From Cranoglanis bouderius (Eukaryota > Chordata > Actinopteri > Siluriformes > Cranoglanididae), in NCBI GenBank assembly GCA_023630585.1, contig CM042535.1, positions 37,578,301 to 37,642,300 of the forward strand: a DNA stretch of 64,000 nucleotides. Reading direction: 5' to 3'. Below are positions 1-13,494 of the stretch, one piece after another. The position numbers and the translations under genes are program-made. Under the pieces are notes generated by a model that made no database searches, had not been told where the DNA came from, and was given only the letters and a program-made list of their open reading frames with translations. The stretch's first letter is position 1; the number at the start of each line of letters is the position of its first letter.

Positions 1-994
1 CTCTCTCTCTCTTTCTCTCTCTCTCATAAAAACACACCACAACCCCACATTTAGGAATACACCTAAATGAGGTATTCGGTGCAGCTAATAATTATCGGAC
101 GAGCTAAATTAAAGGCTGCTGCGCCCAAAATGCTATAGCTGCTAATAAAAATAAAGGTAATCAGACTAACCAATAGGCCTGAATAGGCTGTTTAAAAGGC
201 GCACACGGTTCTTTTCAGTGATAATATCATGTGTGATTATTATTTATTACCCGGATGGCATTTTAACCCGAGCGCTCAAAGGACCGGGCTACGTTTCTGT
301 CCTCGGTGGTTTTAAAACTTTAATGCCTTCCTTCACCTTCTCTTCAAACAAAAAAAAAAAAAAAAAAACACCGCCGTCCTTAGGCTTTAACCCCGGAGGC
401 CAGACACCACTCCAAAACGCTGCCTACATAGGCACCCTATCTTCAAGTGGAACATCATCCAGTCAGTCCGTACAGGATTTCGCGGACCTTTTATGTATTT
501 TTTCTTGTGATCGTTGCGGACAAAAACGCTCGATTTTGCCGCGGCTTCGTTTTTTCAAATTCGCGACGCAAATTGAAATCGCAATCGCACGGAATTGTTC
601 CGCACGCTCTTTCGCAGTGATGTCTGTTGGACTGCAACAAATGAGGCCTTTCGGCTGCGCTCGTTCGAAACGCGCGAATCGGGAGAGGGCTTCGGCCGGA
701 CGCGCGTCGTGATGACGTCACGTGACGCGTCTCCGCCCGGACCTGCGGAAAATCTGCGGCGATTCTGAAAGATCGCGAGCTCCTCCGAATATCGCGGAGT
801 TTCCTTGATTTTCAGTTCATTTCTGCAAAATCGCAAAATCCTGGAAGGACTGATCTCGTTTCTGTCAGTGAAAAAGGGGGTCTACATTTTTTCCGTCTTA
901 ATTCGCGTAAACAAAACGCAACTTTTCTCGGTTTCAGTCCTGTACCTCTCACTGGTCTGAATCTAGGTTTACTTTCGAACGTGGCTGAACTCAC
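1..994 (-). other. fat1: fat1 intron 3 (5' part)
   Basis: Sequence downstream of the donor at 994-993. It includes a CpG-dense block at about 470-850, a poly-A run near 351-368 and a (CT)n tract at the window edge (1-25). The small open frames over the CpG block show no recognisable protein. Confidence 0.85.
470..850. promoter_or_regulatory. Intronic CpG-dense block with CRE/E-box composite
   Basis: CpG is strikingly dense here (cgcgg, cgcgacg, cgcgcg, gcgcgtcg, tcgcgag) compared with flanking intron. At 713-725 a CRE (TGACGTCA, 713-720) overlaps a palindromic E-box (TCACGTGA, 718-725). The block starts about 150 bp past the second coding exon. It could be an internal promoter or enhancer; that is inference. 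Confidence 0.4.
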
Positions 995-1309
995 CGGTCT
1001 TGGCGTCGATGCTGAAGAAACCCTGCGGGTTCCCGCTGCTGATCTTGTAGCTCAGTTTGTCACTGGAGCGAGTGTCGGGGTCGGAGGCGTCGATCTGTAT
1101 GATCGAGACGTCTTTGGGCGAGTTCTCCATGACGGATGGGTAGTACACAGGCTCGGAGGTGTGCGGCGCATTGTCGTTCACATCCTGCACCTCGATGTAG
1201 ACCTCTACGAAGGAGGAGAGCGGCACCACGCCTCCGTCGCTGGCGTACACCGTCAACCAGTAGTGCGGCACAGACTCGCGGTCCAGCAGCTCCAGAGTGC
1301 GGATCACAC
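995..1309 (-). CDS. fat1: FAT1-type protocadherin, second coding exon
   Basis: This 315-nt exon encodes 105 residues, starting with the split glycine codon left by the preceding coding exon (G|GT) and then VIRTLELLDRES. It completes the cadherin repeat begun upstream, with the calcium-binding junction DVNDNAPHTSEPVYYP, and starts the next repeat, ending at SIDAKTG. The acceptor on the minus strand is ctgacccag|gtgtg (first exon base 1,309) and the donor is accg|gtgagt (last exon base 995). The exon starts and ends in phase 1 codon splits, so skipping it would keep the frame. The residue pattern closely resembles vertebrate FAT1 as I recall it. Later exons (the remaining cadherin repeats, laminin-G/EGF domains, membrane segment and cytoplasmic tail) must lie beyond the left edge. 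Confidence 0.92.
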
Positions 1310-1346
1310 CTGGGTCAGAGAGAGGGTCAACGGATTAGACGAGGTT

Positions 1347-1380
1347 TCATTCATTCATTCATTCATTCATTCATTCATTC
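1347..1380. repeat. (ATTC)n microsatellite
   Basis: About eight tetranucleotide units lie some 40 bp upstream (in gene sense) of the acceptor of the second coding exon. Confidence 0.95.
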
Positions 1381-2682
1381 GATGTCTCATGATGTCAACA
1401 AAATTCCAATTCACACTCGCATGAAGCAACATCCATTATAACACATATTCGTGGTGCGACGGCTCCATATTCGGCCGCAGCGTCACAGATTACAGCACAG
1501 TTATTACTTTTCCGTTACTCACGTATTCAAGTACACAACACTCACACTTAAACCCATAAACTTTATATTTCTTTCTGGGGAAATATATTCGAGTGTGCGA
1601 ACAAGTCTCATTTTCATTCAGAAAAACCTGGAAAAATATAAGCGCTGGACACGACAGGTACGTGTTATTGCATCATAAAATATAAGAACCAATCGTTTTC
1701 CAATATGCAAATGAAGAGCACATGCCAAACCGGTTTCCCAGGGCTGGAGAGCCGTAAAGTTTTTCCGTGATGTGATTGTTTTTAAAAAAACGGAACCGAA
1801 ACAGCGAATTATTTAACGTACGTTTTGGCGACTAACAACGTTCATCCTCCGTCGAATCAAATCAATACAGCTGAATGATTTGAAACATTTTGCTAAACTG
1901 GTAGCTGGTTATCACTCTGGAACAAATTTGTGTGTGAAGTAAAATTGGGCCGAACTACTTAGAAGTCATTCTTAAAACTCGCAGTAGGTCACTAGATCCC
2001 CAACACGAACATGAACAGCTACCCATACACCCATAAACATCCTGACATCAGCTGGTGGTGACATCAGCCCCAAACCAAAAAGAAACGTTCTATCTAGCAA
2101 ACTATATTTTTGTTTGACCTTAAAGGTCAAAGGTAGAACCTCGGGGCACAGGGTTGCATTTATATAAAACGATAGCTAGAACGTTGAAGAAAGCTGGAAC
2201 CGTCCATCAGTCTAATGAGGAACCAAGAGTGTGCTTGTAATTTACAAGATTATTTACTTTAGTCTTTACTGTAATATTTCTTTTTCAAATATCGAACGGG
2301 GGCTGGGCAATTTCACGATGTCACATCAACATCCTGATAAATATCACGATACTATTTTACTGTTCACCTTCTCGGTAATGAGGAATTCAAAATGGCTTCC
2401 AAAACCATTTCCGTGTTTGGAGATAAGAGATCGGAATTAATCAGCCTTAAAAATAAACAACGACAACGGCAAAAAAAACAACTTTACTCTCAGGTTAAAA
2501 TATAACCGGATGCCATCTTAATAATACGGATATTTATTTTTATGCCGCTTTAGTACCGTTCCTTTTAAAATGGGTCGGACATAACGTAAGGGTTAAAGAT
2601 TCGCCAGAGCCGTCGGAGGCCATTTGGCTCTCAGCTGTGTCAACAAGGCACCTATTCACAGCAATCCAGGAACGAGAAGGGG

Positions 2683-2683
<1 letters not shown>

Positions 2684-2735
<52 letters not shown>

Positions 2736-2894
2736 GAGCGGGGTGAACTTTGAGTCGTCTTTGTTCTCATCCATTCAAAGCAGCCTGAGAGGACTGCGGT
2801 TTCACGTTACCTGGAGCAATCCTAAAAGTTAATTACATTATTGTTGTCCAGGATGAACATCCACCTTGCTATCGCTTATAAACTCTCATAAAGC

Positions 2895-2944
<50 letters not shown>
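2684..2944. repeat. (GA)n and (GT)n microsatellites
   Basis: A (GA)n tract spans about 2,684-2,732 and a (GT)n tract about 2,898-2,944, with roughly 165 bp of unique sequence between them. Confidence 0.95.
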
Positions 2945-2950
<6 letters not shown>

Positions 2951-3764
2951 ATTGAACGAAAGGTGATCATAAAGAGGCGCTCCCTGGTCAAAGTGTACGC
3001 TGACGACACACTTCCTTTGTATCAGCAACGTCGAACGCTCCGGATCCGTTTCCGAGCCCTTTTAAATCGACACTGTTGATGGTGGTGGTGCTGCTTCTCA
3101 AACTGTCCGAGTGTTTCCACCAGCCGCGGTTCAGAAACTAAACACAGCGGTGGTGGCGAGGGGTGGGGTTGGGGTTGGAGATGGGGGTTAGTTCTGCAAC
3201 TAGGGGTGGGCTAAAACATCATATCGCGCTACCGCTAGATTGTTACATGTTGTGGAGGTGGCTGGAGGTAAAATGGCGTTGCGCTAACGTATCATAAACC
3301 GTCAAACTCCAGAGCGATCTTAGTCTTAGACCTCTCAGGTGCCACTTAGCGACAACCTACAGTATTTATCAGCCTTAGTCGGTTCAACCGACCTCAAAGG
3401 TACGGCTGGTATCATTGTTAACGTCTAACGGTTCTTATTTTAGACCGACAGAGATGCAGGACGGTCCTAGAACCGAAAGCCGAGATTCGGGAGTTCCGTC
3501 TTGTGGCACGGTCACGCTTTGACCTTTGACCTCGATAACGTAGACGAGGCCTGTATCACGGGGGTCCTGCATGTGGCGCATTTGAGAGCAATGACACCGT
3601 GTTCTTTGTTTCCGGAACAATCCTTCCCCGCTCCCCAGTTCCGTAACTCGATGACCTGCTCCCTGATTTCGTTTCGGGAGGGGTGAGAGAGAAAAAAAAA
3701 AAAAGAAAAAAAGAAAAAGAAAAGAAGGAAAGACAGGTTAGCTTCAGGCGATAATTATATTCGA

Positions 3765-3885
3765 AGCAGGAGGAGGAGGAGGAGGAGGAGAAGCTGGCTA
3801 CAATATGCTCCGTGTTATTGAGTCCTCAGTGTCTGACGCTTCACTGATGGGAATGGCAATGAGCTTAGGAAGCAAGCGTGGGACT

Positions 3886-3928
<43 letters not shown>

Positions 3929-4118
3929 GAGAGAGAGAGAGAGAGGACACTGGAGTGTGTGTGTGCGTCTGTGTGTGTGTGTGTGGGAGAGAGAGGGAAA
4001 GAGAGAGTGAGAAGTATCAAAGGAATAAATGAGAAAGCCAGCATGCGAAAGGGAAAGGGCAAAGAGGAATGTGTGACCGGGGAAAAAAATCGAGTGCAAG
4101 AGGACAAAAACTAGCATA

Positions 4119-4181
<63 letters not shown>

Positions 4182-4218
4182 GTCAGTCTTTGCCAACCGC
4201 ATGAGCGCTCATCTAGAT

Positions 4219-4270
<52 letters not shown>
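3765..4270. repeat. Compound (AGG)n/(GA)n/(GT)n/(GA)n/(CA)n cluster
   Basis: Successive tracts are (AGG)n at 3,765-3,791, (GA)n at 3,886-3,944, interrupted (GT)n at 3,954-3,986, (GA)n at 4,121-4,178 and (CA)n at 4,221-4,270. Open frames here encode only RE/SL/VC dipeptides and are not genes. Confidence 0.95.
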
Positions 4271-4273
<3 letters not shown>

Positions 4274-5208
4274 CGAGACACACTCTCAAGAGACTTGTCC
4301 CTCTGACTCAAAAGAGCCTTGCTTTTAGCCGCCCTCAGCACAGATGACTTCATACGCAGACACACTGCAAGATTACGTGCGTCTGAGACACAAAAATGTA
4401 GGCTGCTGCCATATAAAACAAAATTAGCTTCTTTTTTTTTATTTTTATTGCTAACTAGACTCCTGCTATACAGCCCTTTTATGCTAATTTGCAGTAGGTA
4501 GCATGCTGACAGAATAAAAAAAATCAGCTTTGTTTCTTTCAACAACGAAATTTGTTTGTTTCAACGAGGAAATCTGTTCATGCTAGCTTGCTTTCTAGCT
4601 ACCTAGTAACTAGCTAGCACTAATCTGGCGGTTACTATGTAGGCTATGTGTGGGAACTTTCCAACCTCCATGTGGGAACTTTGTCAAGAGCTCTTTAAGC
4701 CCACTGGTCAATATCTACTCGTGTGTGATATGCTTTAAACTCTGTAAGCACACACGAATACTAGCATGAATAACTATTCTGTGGAGGAAGTGTGCTAGCT
4801 TAATGTGAGGGTAAAGTTTTGTTTTTCTTTTCAAGTTTACCCCCCCACTAATCTGACGTCCTATTTCATTCTTAGGACAGTACTAATATGTTCGGCCAAG
4901 AATCAAGTGAATAAGCTTTGTTGTGTCTAAAAAGTGCTTTGCTAGCTAGCTAGCTAGCTAACACCACTTGCTAGCAGTTAAAATCAGTATGGTAAACAGT
5001 ACCTGGTAACTATGGTTCTGATTTGCCGTCGCCAAAACATCGTACAGTGTCATGCTAGCTGAGAAAGCTTTGTTCTGGCTAGGCATCGCATAGGTAACTA
5101 GCCAGCTAATACCGCTTGCTAATAATATCACAGACACAGAGGTGGATTGTTGAAGCGGTTTAGTATTCCTGCTTTTTAAATTTTGTACTGTTAGCATGGA
5201 GGCGTCAT

Positions 5209-5315
<107 letters not shown>

Positions 5316-5422
5316 GCTAGCTTCCTTTATGCTAACAATCTCTTGTTAGCAATGTTGATGTAGCTGCCAAATTCTTCAGCGTAGTAGCACGACATTTCTG
5401 TAGCCATTAAAAGGAAACGAAG

Positions 5423-5614
5423 GGCAGTGGTAGCTCAGTGGTTAAGACATTGGGCTACTGCTTGGCAGGTCATGAATTCAAACCCCAGCACCGCCAAGCT
5501 GCCACTGTTGGGCCCTTGAGCAAGGCCCTTAATCCTCAACTGCTCAGATGTATAAATGAAATAAAGATGTAAGTCACTCTGAATAAGGGTGTGTGCCAAA
5601 TGCCATAAATGTAA
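5423..5614 (+). mobile_element. tRNA-derived SINE
   Basis: The head carries a Pol III A-box-like TAGCTCAGTGG and a B-box-like aattcaaacccc. A body follows (gccactgttgggcccttgag) and a tail ending taagggtgtgtgccaaatg...ataaatgtaa, a layout I associate with fish tRNA-derived SINEs. It lies in antisense orientation in fat1 intron 2. No clear target duplication was found. Confidence 0.8.
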
Positions 5615-8600
5615 GTCCATCAACGACATTTATGGCATGCTATGTTATCTTTATAAATAAAAAAAGTGCAAGGATATGAACTAGGTAGGTCATGATATGG
5701 GACTCTGAAAGCGAGGTGGATGTTCGCTCCTAATCTCCTTAAATCTGCTCATTGTTCTGATGAGGCTTTGGCCGCTCTTCTGCTTTTGGGCTTAATTGTC
5801 GCTGATAATCCCTATTTCTGGGGAAAGCTCTGTTTTCTTTCTTTCTTTCTTTCGAACCCCCTGCTGAATTTAGAATATACATTTTAATCCCTGATTCCAG
5901 ATGTAAAGCCAGTGACTAAGAAATAAGAATTCAGAACCACATTATAAAACAAAAAACATCGGGATTGATACGGTTGTAGCGTTACGTGTTTCATTTAGAC
6001 ATTTTTTTTTTTTTTTTGTCCCTTGGAGCAAAATCCAGGTTGATTCCGAGCCACTCCTTTAAATGAAAAGCTGTTGAGGAAGTTATGAAATTTGCCCCTA
6101 GGGTGCAGAAAACGATGACAGAAAAATCCGACCGGTCTCTCTCTCTCTCTCTCTCTCATTCTTTTTTCTCTGTCTTCTCTCTCTCTATGTCACTCTTTTG
6201 TCTGTCCATTTTATCGCCCTGGGGAACGACTTTTCACAGCCGCCTGAGCTTCTGACTGAACAATGAAAGAAGCCGCTCGCACCGGTTTCGACCCGGCCGA
6301 CCTCGCAAGTGGGTGTGTGTGTGTGCGAGAGAGAGTGTTTGACAGTAAGTTTTCATGTGTGTGTGCGAGATAAAGGGAGTCGGTCCACTTTAATTAGTTC
6401 CCTGATTGGCGCCTTCGTGGCACTTTCACAAGAGCTGAGCTGGCTGCAAACACTCACACACACACACACACACAAAGTCACACACCAACCCGACAGCTTC
6501 CAAATGGCTGTTCTAGCTTCAGCACTCCTGAGGAAAAAGACAGACAGGAATGTGGGAAGGCAAAGTGGACAAGGGAGATCATTCGGAAGCTCGATTTTAC
6601 GTCCCATTGGGAGACGCAACCCTTGCTTTCTGCTCAGATCTACCTTATGGTGCAAGGGCCAAAAATCTAAAAGCTCAAAAAAGCTGTAGAGACATCTACT
6701 CCAGCATCAGTTGCAGAGAATCACATTGCCTATGCACAAAAAAGCTGGCACTCTTGCTAAATTAGGAAGCCAAAAAAGATTAGCAGGGTTGTCAAAAGGG
6801 GATTACGGTATGCAGAATCCTGTTTATCCTCTTGCTCTCGTTTTCATATAGTACGGAGTTAAGAGTGAAATCCCAGGCAATATCATCCCTTTTTCTGGCA
6901 GGGTACAACATGTAATAAGCAATGATAACTTTAAGCCTGCAAGGCAACTCCAGTTCCAGCTAAAACCACTCCTCAAAGTCATCCCTCCCTATGTCAGCTA
7001 GTCCTCGATGGTACCTTCAGTCACTATATTTTCATATGAGTGAGGGATAAAGTAAAGACACGATAGACAATGGCTCAGGAGTACCACCGATTTGAAGTTA
7101 ATGCGGATTACGTGTGCTTGCATGTTAGAAGTCGGACCTTTGGCTTTGAACTCGCTTGGTTAATTCCCAGCTCATCTTTCCTGCATTCCGGAAGGTTCTC
7201 GGGCCTCGGGGTCACGAGGTTTGCAACAGACTTTCCCATCATTTTCCTTCTCTCTGTGCACCTCAGTCATTCCCTACACCACAGGAATAGCTCAAATTCC
7301 TCTGCCCGAGCAGAGAGATCATGAAGGGTAACCCAAGCCAAGCTTCATCTTGCCGCAGTACCCCCCTCTCCGTCTATCTCTTAAACTTAAATCATATCCC
7401 TGCCTCCATTCCCAGAGTTTTGCACCATCTATAAAAAGGTATGCCTTCTCGTCTCATGATTAGCGGTGTAAAACATTTAGCAGTGTTTGACTGGAAAGAC
7501 TTTCTGGAGTATCTGCGCAGGCCTTGGAGATTGCACTACCACTGATTTTGCTTTATACCCACATAAAATCCCTAGGAATGCTTTGAAAAATAGGGCGACT
7601 GTCAGCGGTGTGACTTATCAGAGGGAAAAATATATGGGTCTTGCATGCAAATACAATAAGAATTTATAGAAAACCGCTATTAGGAGGAATGCTCGTGTAG
7701 CATAGGGATAGCATAGGGAAACCTCCCATGTGGCACTACCAAGGTTATCAGCTCTCGAGTGTGGATTGAGGAAATGTTTATCAACTCCAGTAGCTGATGA
7801 CTTTAACAAATATGCGCTTCGCACAATCTTATCTTCCTGAACATCCTGCGCAAGTGATTATAAGGCAGCAAACCTCTGGAGTGGAGTCGACCACCCCATT
7901 TCCGCTTCACGCTTGGCTGTGCCTCCTGTACACAGCCGTGGCCGCTTAGTGCTAGCGGTGGCAGCAACAGCTGGCCACATGGGAAAATGATAAGGGGGGG
8001 GTGACAACGGAGGAACGGAATAATTTCAGTGGCTTAACAAAGCAGAGCAACGTGTCTCGCTCTACATATCTGGTTAATCTCATCATCTGAAAATAGGAGG
8101 TTGGGGAGGGAGGTAAAAAATAACCCTCAACTTCCATTAAGCAACAAAACGGCTTTAGCAAACCCAACAAGCATTAGCGTAGGCCGTGAACTGAGCACTT
8201 GTACAGGAAGCTTGGAAAGAAAATACACACAAAAACTTGAGGATTTGGGAGACTTATTAAAGCTAAACAAGAAGAAAAGATGAAAGTATGTCGACCTGAA
8301 GCGCAGGAGAAAGAAACAAGTGTGGGGTGTAGAAGGAGGAAGTTCCTCAATGAATGAAAGGGAGTGATGCAATTAAAACATGCCTGGTGGGACACTGTCT
8401 TTTTATCCTCCATGCTGTTTCTTCCGCCGACTCTAGCCTGTTACTTCCAGTTGAGGTCCTATTGGGACATGTCTGGGCAGAGCTCATTGTCCAAGCACGG
8501 CTAATGTTATTTCAGCGGCCTTGCTAACGAGAGCCAGACCTTTTCAGTATCGACACCACTATTTAAGGGCTAGAATCCAATCCAATCCGAGCTCTGGACC

Positions 8601-10111
8601 CTGTCCTCCGATAACAACGGCTTGTCTACTGCTATCACAACATTTTTATGAAGCATGAAATAGCTGCCCGGTGACGCTCGGCCCTCGCCGCTAGGTATTA
8701 CCGCTAGTATCGGTGTTATAGTTCATGCTAAAGTGCCTCGTTCTCCGTTCTTGTGGTAAGGGTGATAAGATGGTGGAGTGAGAGAACGTTTTTTCAAAGG
8801 GGCGTTGGATTGACATTTTGAAAGCCACACTGCTTTTTTTCTCCTCGCTCTCTCTTTTCTATTTATAAGCCGGCACTCCTTGGAGTATTTCTGTGAGGAA
8901 GGGATCAAAGGCGTTTTTAAATTGTGGCAGGGGTGGAAGGGTGGCTTGCCAATAAAACAGGGGGAATAGGAAAGCCGCTCGGTTCAAAAGCCAGATGTGG
9001 AACTGTTGACTCTGCTCCTAATTACATCTTTATGCGGCATTACTACAAACGGAGCAACTGTGCACTTAGCCGTCGTTTGCAAGCCAGCTGCGCCGAATCT
9101 CACCCAGCAGTGTTGTGACTGGCCGTGACAAGCCAAATAAAGTCACAGCTAAATAGAGAACATTCGGAACATGCCAAGACATACACGCAAGACAGGCTTC
9201 AGCACTAACCATCAAGGTGCACTAGAATCAGATAGTAATGAAAAGTTCGAGAGGCATTTTTCTTCATTTCTGATTGGTTTGACATTAAGGCGATAGCTCT
9301 GATTCGATTCGATTGGTCCCCGATCATGCAATGCTGGCGTGCCTGTTAACTCTGACGTGCAGTCACATACACTTTGTGAAAAGATGAATCACAGTTTTTC
9401 TTGTGTTTAGGGAGTTTGCCATGTTTATTTCTGCCATCACTCCCTTCACGTTCGATTCTCGTTACGATCTGGAGAGCGTGACATCAAAGGGGCGAATAAG
9501 CTCCGGCGGCAGGGTGCCATCTGCCATAATGGGGATTTTCATTGCCAAGCACTGAACCGTAGCCTAAAGAGTACAGAGGGATTGTGGGTATCAATTTAAG
9601 ACCTAGTGGGTCCTATTAGTAAAAAATATGTTCGGATAATAAAACTCTAAAGTCACAGGAGTTCTGTTCGGGCACAACAAAACCATTAACTTTACGTTTG
9701 GATCTTTTCTGGAAAAACTTTTCACTTCCACACTTTTTTCCATTTCTTCTTCTTCTTTTTTTTTTTTTGAGCTCACAAACTAAATCAGTTAGCCCTCGTT
9801 AAGGCTCATTAGCATAACCTGAGTGAAGCACCTATGCGGGGACTAAAATAGCACTCCCAACGTTAGCAGCCTGCAATCATCTCCGGCTCCCTTCGCATTC
9901 CTGAGCACCGTCGCCTCGGCAACGTGGCCCAAGCACAGACTGTGTGGAGTCGAGGTCATGTGACCCTCCGGGGGGGCGGGGATGGGGGACGTACGAGGAG
10001 CAGAGCGAGAGAGGAAAACGAGACAAGAAAGAATGAAAGAGAGGTAAATCTAGAAATGTCCTTCACCTCACTCACTCCTTTACTTCTCTTCATTCTTTCG
10101 TTTACTCTCTA

Positions 10112-10150
<39 letters not shown>

Positions 10151-11639
10151 CCATCTTCTTTCCCATGATCCCTCTTTCCCTCTCCCAAGCCATACAAACG
10201 TGAAAAGGCAAAGCAGCAGGCGCATATTTCTCTTATCTGGCATCACAGACAACTTTTCTACGATCACGATTATTTCCCCCCCCACAAATGACAAAACACA
10301 CACGATAGTGCTTTGTCGCAACATGCCCGGATATTGGTGGCCCCTTCACAGAGCCAGAGAAAGGGCAGTGCATACATTACCCGCTCTGCGAAAGGGCAGG
10401 CCGTGTTAAAACCCACAAACAGAAAGCAGAAGAGACTCGATTAACGGCTCAGGCCTGACCACGTGCCGTTTCGCTCTTTCTCTTTTGAGAAGCGGCCTGT
10501 CCCCTTCAGGAGGCTTTTATCTGCTCCCTAACCCTTCCACTTACTTCATTACACAGTAGAGAAGAGAGCAGAACAACAACCCGAAGACTCTCGGACAAAT
10601 ACAAATCAGACCCATTATCTGGTCCGCACGCTTCCGTCAAGCGCAGAGGGCCAGGCGGGGGTCACATGAAACAGAAAAACACATCTAATAGACCGAGAAA
10701 CGGCACAACCTCCGTTTCCGAGGGTCGCCTTTTGTTTTTCTGTTAATGCAGCAGTAATGAATTGAGAAAATTGACCTTTTTGCATAATTGCGTTTTTAAA
10801 TGAAAGGTTGCCTGGCGTTGAATGTTTTCTCTCATTATGAAACACAGCGGGTAACCTCGTACCTCCAGCACCACAATACGAGCAAGCGGAGCTACAATTA
10901 GAGCCCTGATGATGAGATTTTAGACATAAATATGGATTTTACATAGAAACAAGAAAGGGTTCGCGAATTTGGAGATCTGCGGGTGATTTGTATAAAATTT
11001 CAGAACATATCAACGATTGTAAGCCATTTTCCCGTGTACCGTCCAGATACGTATATTCAGGATACACGTATTTGCTGTACTTTTAGCACATGCAGACATC
11101 CTAACGTACTGCACGTCGCTACAAACGGACTAATGAGGAATATGTCAAAACTCCAGATTCCCAAACAACATTTTTAAGATAAAATATGCAAACATAACTC
11201 CATAATTCAAGGCACAGCACCATCCTGATTTTAATTGCCATTGTTAGATCATCAAAGTTAGTCAAAACAGATTAAATCCTGAAAACAAAATGGCAAAATC
11301 GAAAAATATGACAATGGGACGCAATCCCACTGAGTACGAAATTATTTTTCGTGAGGTAATTAATCAAATGCATGTATATACATATTTTACACATATAATA
11401 TACACATACTGAACAGAAAATGGTTGATTTTGTAAAAAATAAAACTATTTTTAAAATGTTATCACGAATTTGATATCATCCTGTGATACACAGCATATCT
11501 TTAAATATCTTTAAGCATACATATTAGCAAAATCGTATTATTATATTATCTAATATTCAAAGATGAAGCGAAAACAAGATCTTTCACATAACTAAATTAA
11601 ACACTATCCCTGCTGAAAAAACTAAACAAAAAAACAATA

Positions 11640-11835
11640 GAAACCCTCATAGAATAGATTTTGTAATGGAAACTGTAATGGTCCCTGTGGGTCTCCACTG
11701 GTAATTTGTTGCCTTTTATTGGTGGCATGTTACGTCTAATGGATACCATTAATATTGGTATCTGTAACGGTTTTAATGGTTAGCTGATGGTTTGTAATGG
11801 TATTTGGAACCGTTGGGTTTCTTTTCAGCTGGGAT
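11640..11835 (+). repeat. Dispersed repeat family 1, copy A
   Basis: It begins aaaccctcatagaat and carries taatggaaactgtaatggtc, ttattggtggcatgtta and agctgatggtttgtaatgg, ending ttcttttcagctggg. The same ordered blocks occur at 45.16-45.41 kb on this strand and at 48.05-48.33 kb on the other strand. No coding capacity is seen. Confidence 0.75.
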
Positions 11836-13365
11836 GTCAGACACCGCAGTGGACGTGTTAATTATTCTGATCGTGTACTTAACATGTAACGTGTACTTTT
11901 TTTTCTCTGAACAACAGACAAGCTGCTTCATTACGTACTCAGAAAAATCAAATTCCATCTATATCCCTTTGAGCCAAATGATATCACGAGGTATGCAAAT
12001 GAAGCGCAAAAACTGGGACAATCGGCTACTTTGCATGATTAGCATGATAAAGAACAGGTGGCCGGCGAATGGCAATCTAGGCGAACTGGTACGTGAGATA
12101 TATAGGCAATATAGGTGAGACTGATCGGATCTGACATCGCATCCCTTCAGTATGAACGGCATCGAGGCACATGGCACTCAGGTTTGCTTTGCCCTAGCTG
12201 AGTCTGAATTGCAGATTCCAGTGCGGTTTGGCCATTGGGCTTTTGTACACCAAGTCTCTCTGAATCTGCTGTGATTTGCGACATGTGCCTTGGTGCCTTG
12301 ACTTGCTCCTTTGCCACAAGGACATTCAGCGGTAAAAAAAAAAAAAGCACCAGATTAATTGCACTTCTCTGGCAACATCAATCGGGTTTGTGGCGAAACC
12401 TCGATCCTGTGTGAGTGTGTGTGGCCTCTATTAACTCGCTTACTCAGGAAGCGACATGCACACAAGATCAATTCTTTAACTCACACACACACACATACAT
12501 ACATGCATTGAGCAGGGCTGAAATTAGCCCAGTTCACATGGAGAGGTCTCACTGAGGCTCGACATGTTTGTGCAATCTGGCGACGGTAAACATCACTGCT
12601 GGAGACTCGCGAGCACACTCAGGAACTCAGCAAATCTCCCAACGCCTACAGCCAGCAGCATTTGGAAGGACGAAAATAAAAATAAAAAGAGCCAGACGCA
12701 ATCTGGGAGTAACAATTTTGGGTTTCGTAGCCTGGCTAAAGTTATCTCAGGTCTACTGGGACAAAATATCAAGCTCTTCCTGACGCAGGAAACCTCAAAA
12801 AACGCGCCCGAGCTCCTACGTGGTTTGGAAAAAGGCGAGGTTTTTCTTTCTTTCCTTTTTTTTTTTTTTTTTCTTTTTTTTTTATAAATTCTAAAATACA
12901 TACATGGCCAGACTAAATATAAAAGCCACACATCCCTGAGGAAAGAAAGCAGAAAAGAGCCACAGATGTGAAGCTAGCATTAACGAGATGCTAGGCTAGA
13001 GAGGAAAATAGGAAACTGTGGAGCATACTGTCCAAGCAAATTCCTTTTCGTCAAGAAACCCCCCCCCCCCCCACACACACACTTTTCCCCCCCGACCCTT
13101 GGATGGGTGAAGCAAGCATGCAAATAAAGCAGGGAGGCGGAAAAGCCGCAGAGCCCAAAAGGTGCCGTACGTTTAACCAATCCCAGATGGGACAGGACCA
13201 GAGGAAAATCGTGCCATTCTGCTAAAAAAAAAAGTGGCCCGGTCTGTTCTGTTTTAATGACTGCTTTCATTATAAGCAACTAATGGTCTGATTCCATCAG
13301 ATTTAAAGCGTTCATTAAGCAAACAGCATTGTGCTGAATGTCAAATGACTCATGACACCAGCTGT

Positions 13366-13494
13366 AAGGAATAAAACACTCTGTGCCATGCCGTTATAGT
13401 AAAATAATCAATGACAGGGTGGTGTAATGAGTTACACTTACCACCCCGAAGTTGATTATTTTCCCAAAACAGCATGTCCTGAAGTGTTCCTCTT
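13366..13494. repeat. Hairpin repeat (end piece of dispersed family 2)
   Basis: The left arm (13,366-13,422: aaggaataaaacact...aaaataatcaatgacagggtgg) and right arm (13,441-13,494: ccaccccgaagttgattatt...gaagtgttcctctt) are imperfect inverted repeats around a short loop. The left-arm words recur near 39,757-39,810. Confidence 0.65.

Noticed and set aside
218..712. 164-codon plus-strand frame over the CpG-dense block
   Set aside because: No recognisable domain; open frames are expected in CpG-rich DNA with few TA-containing stops.
5423..5500. Possible tRNA gene
   Set aside because: A- and B-box-like words are present, but the sequence continues into a SINE body and a cloverleaf is not maintained.
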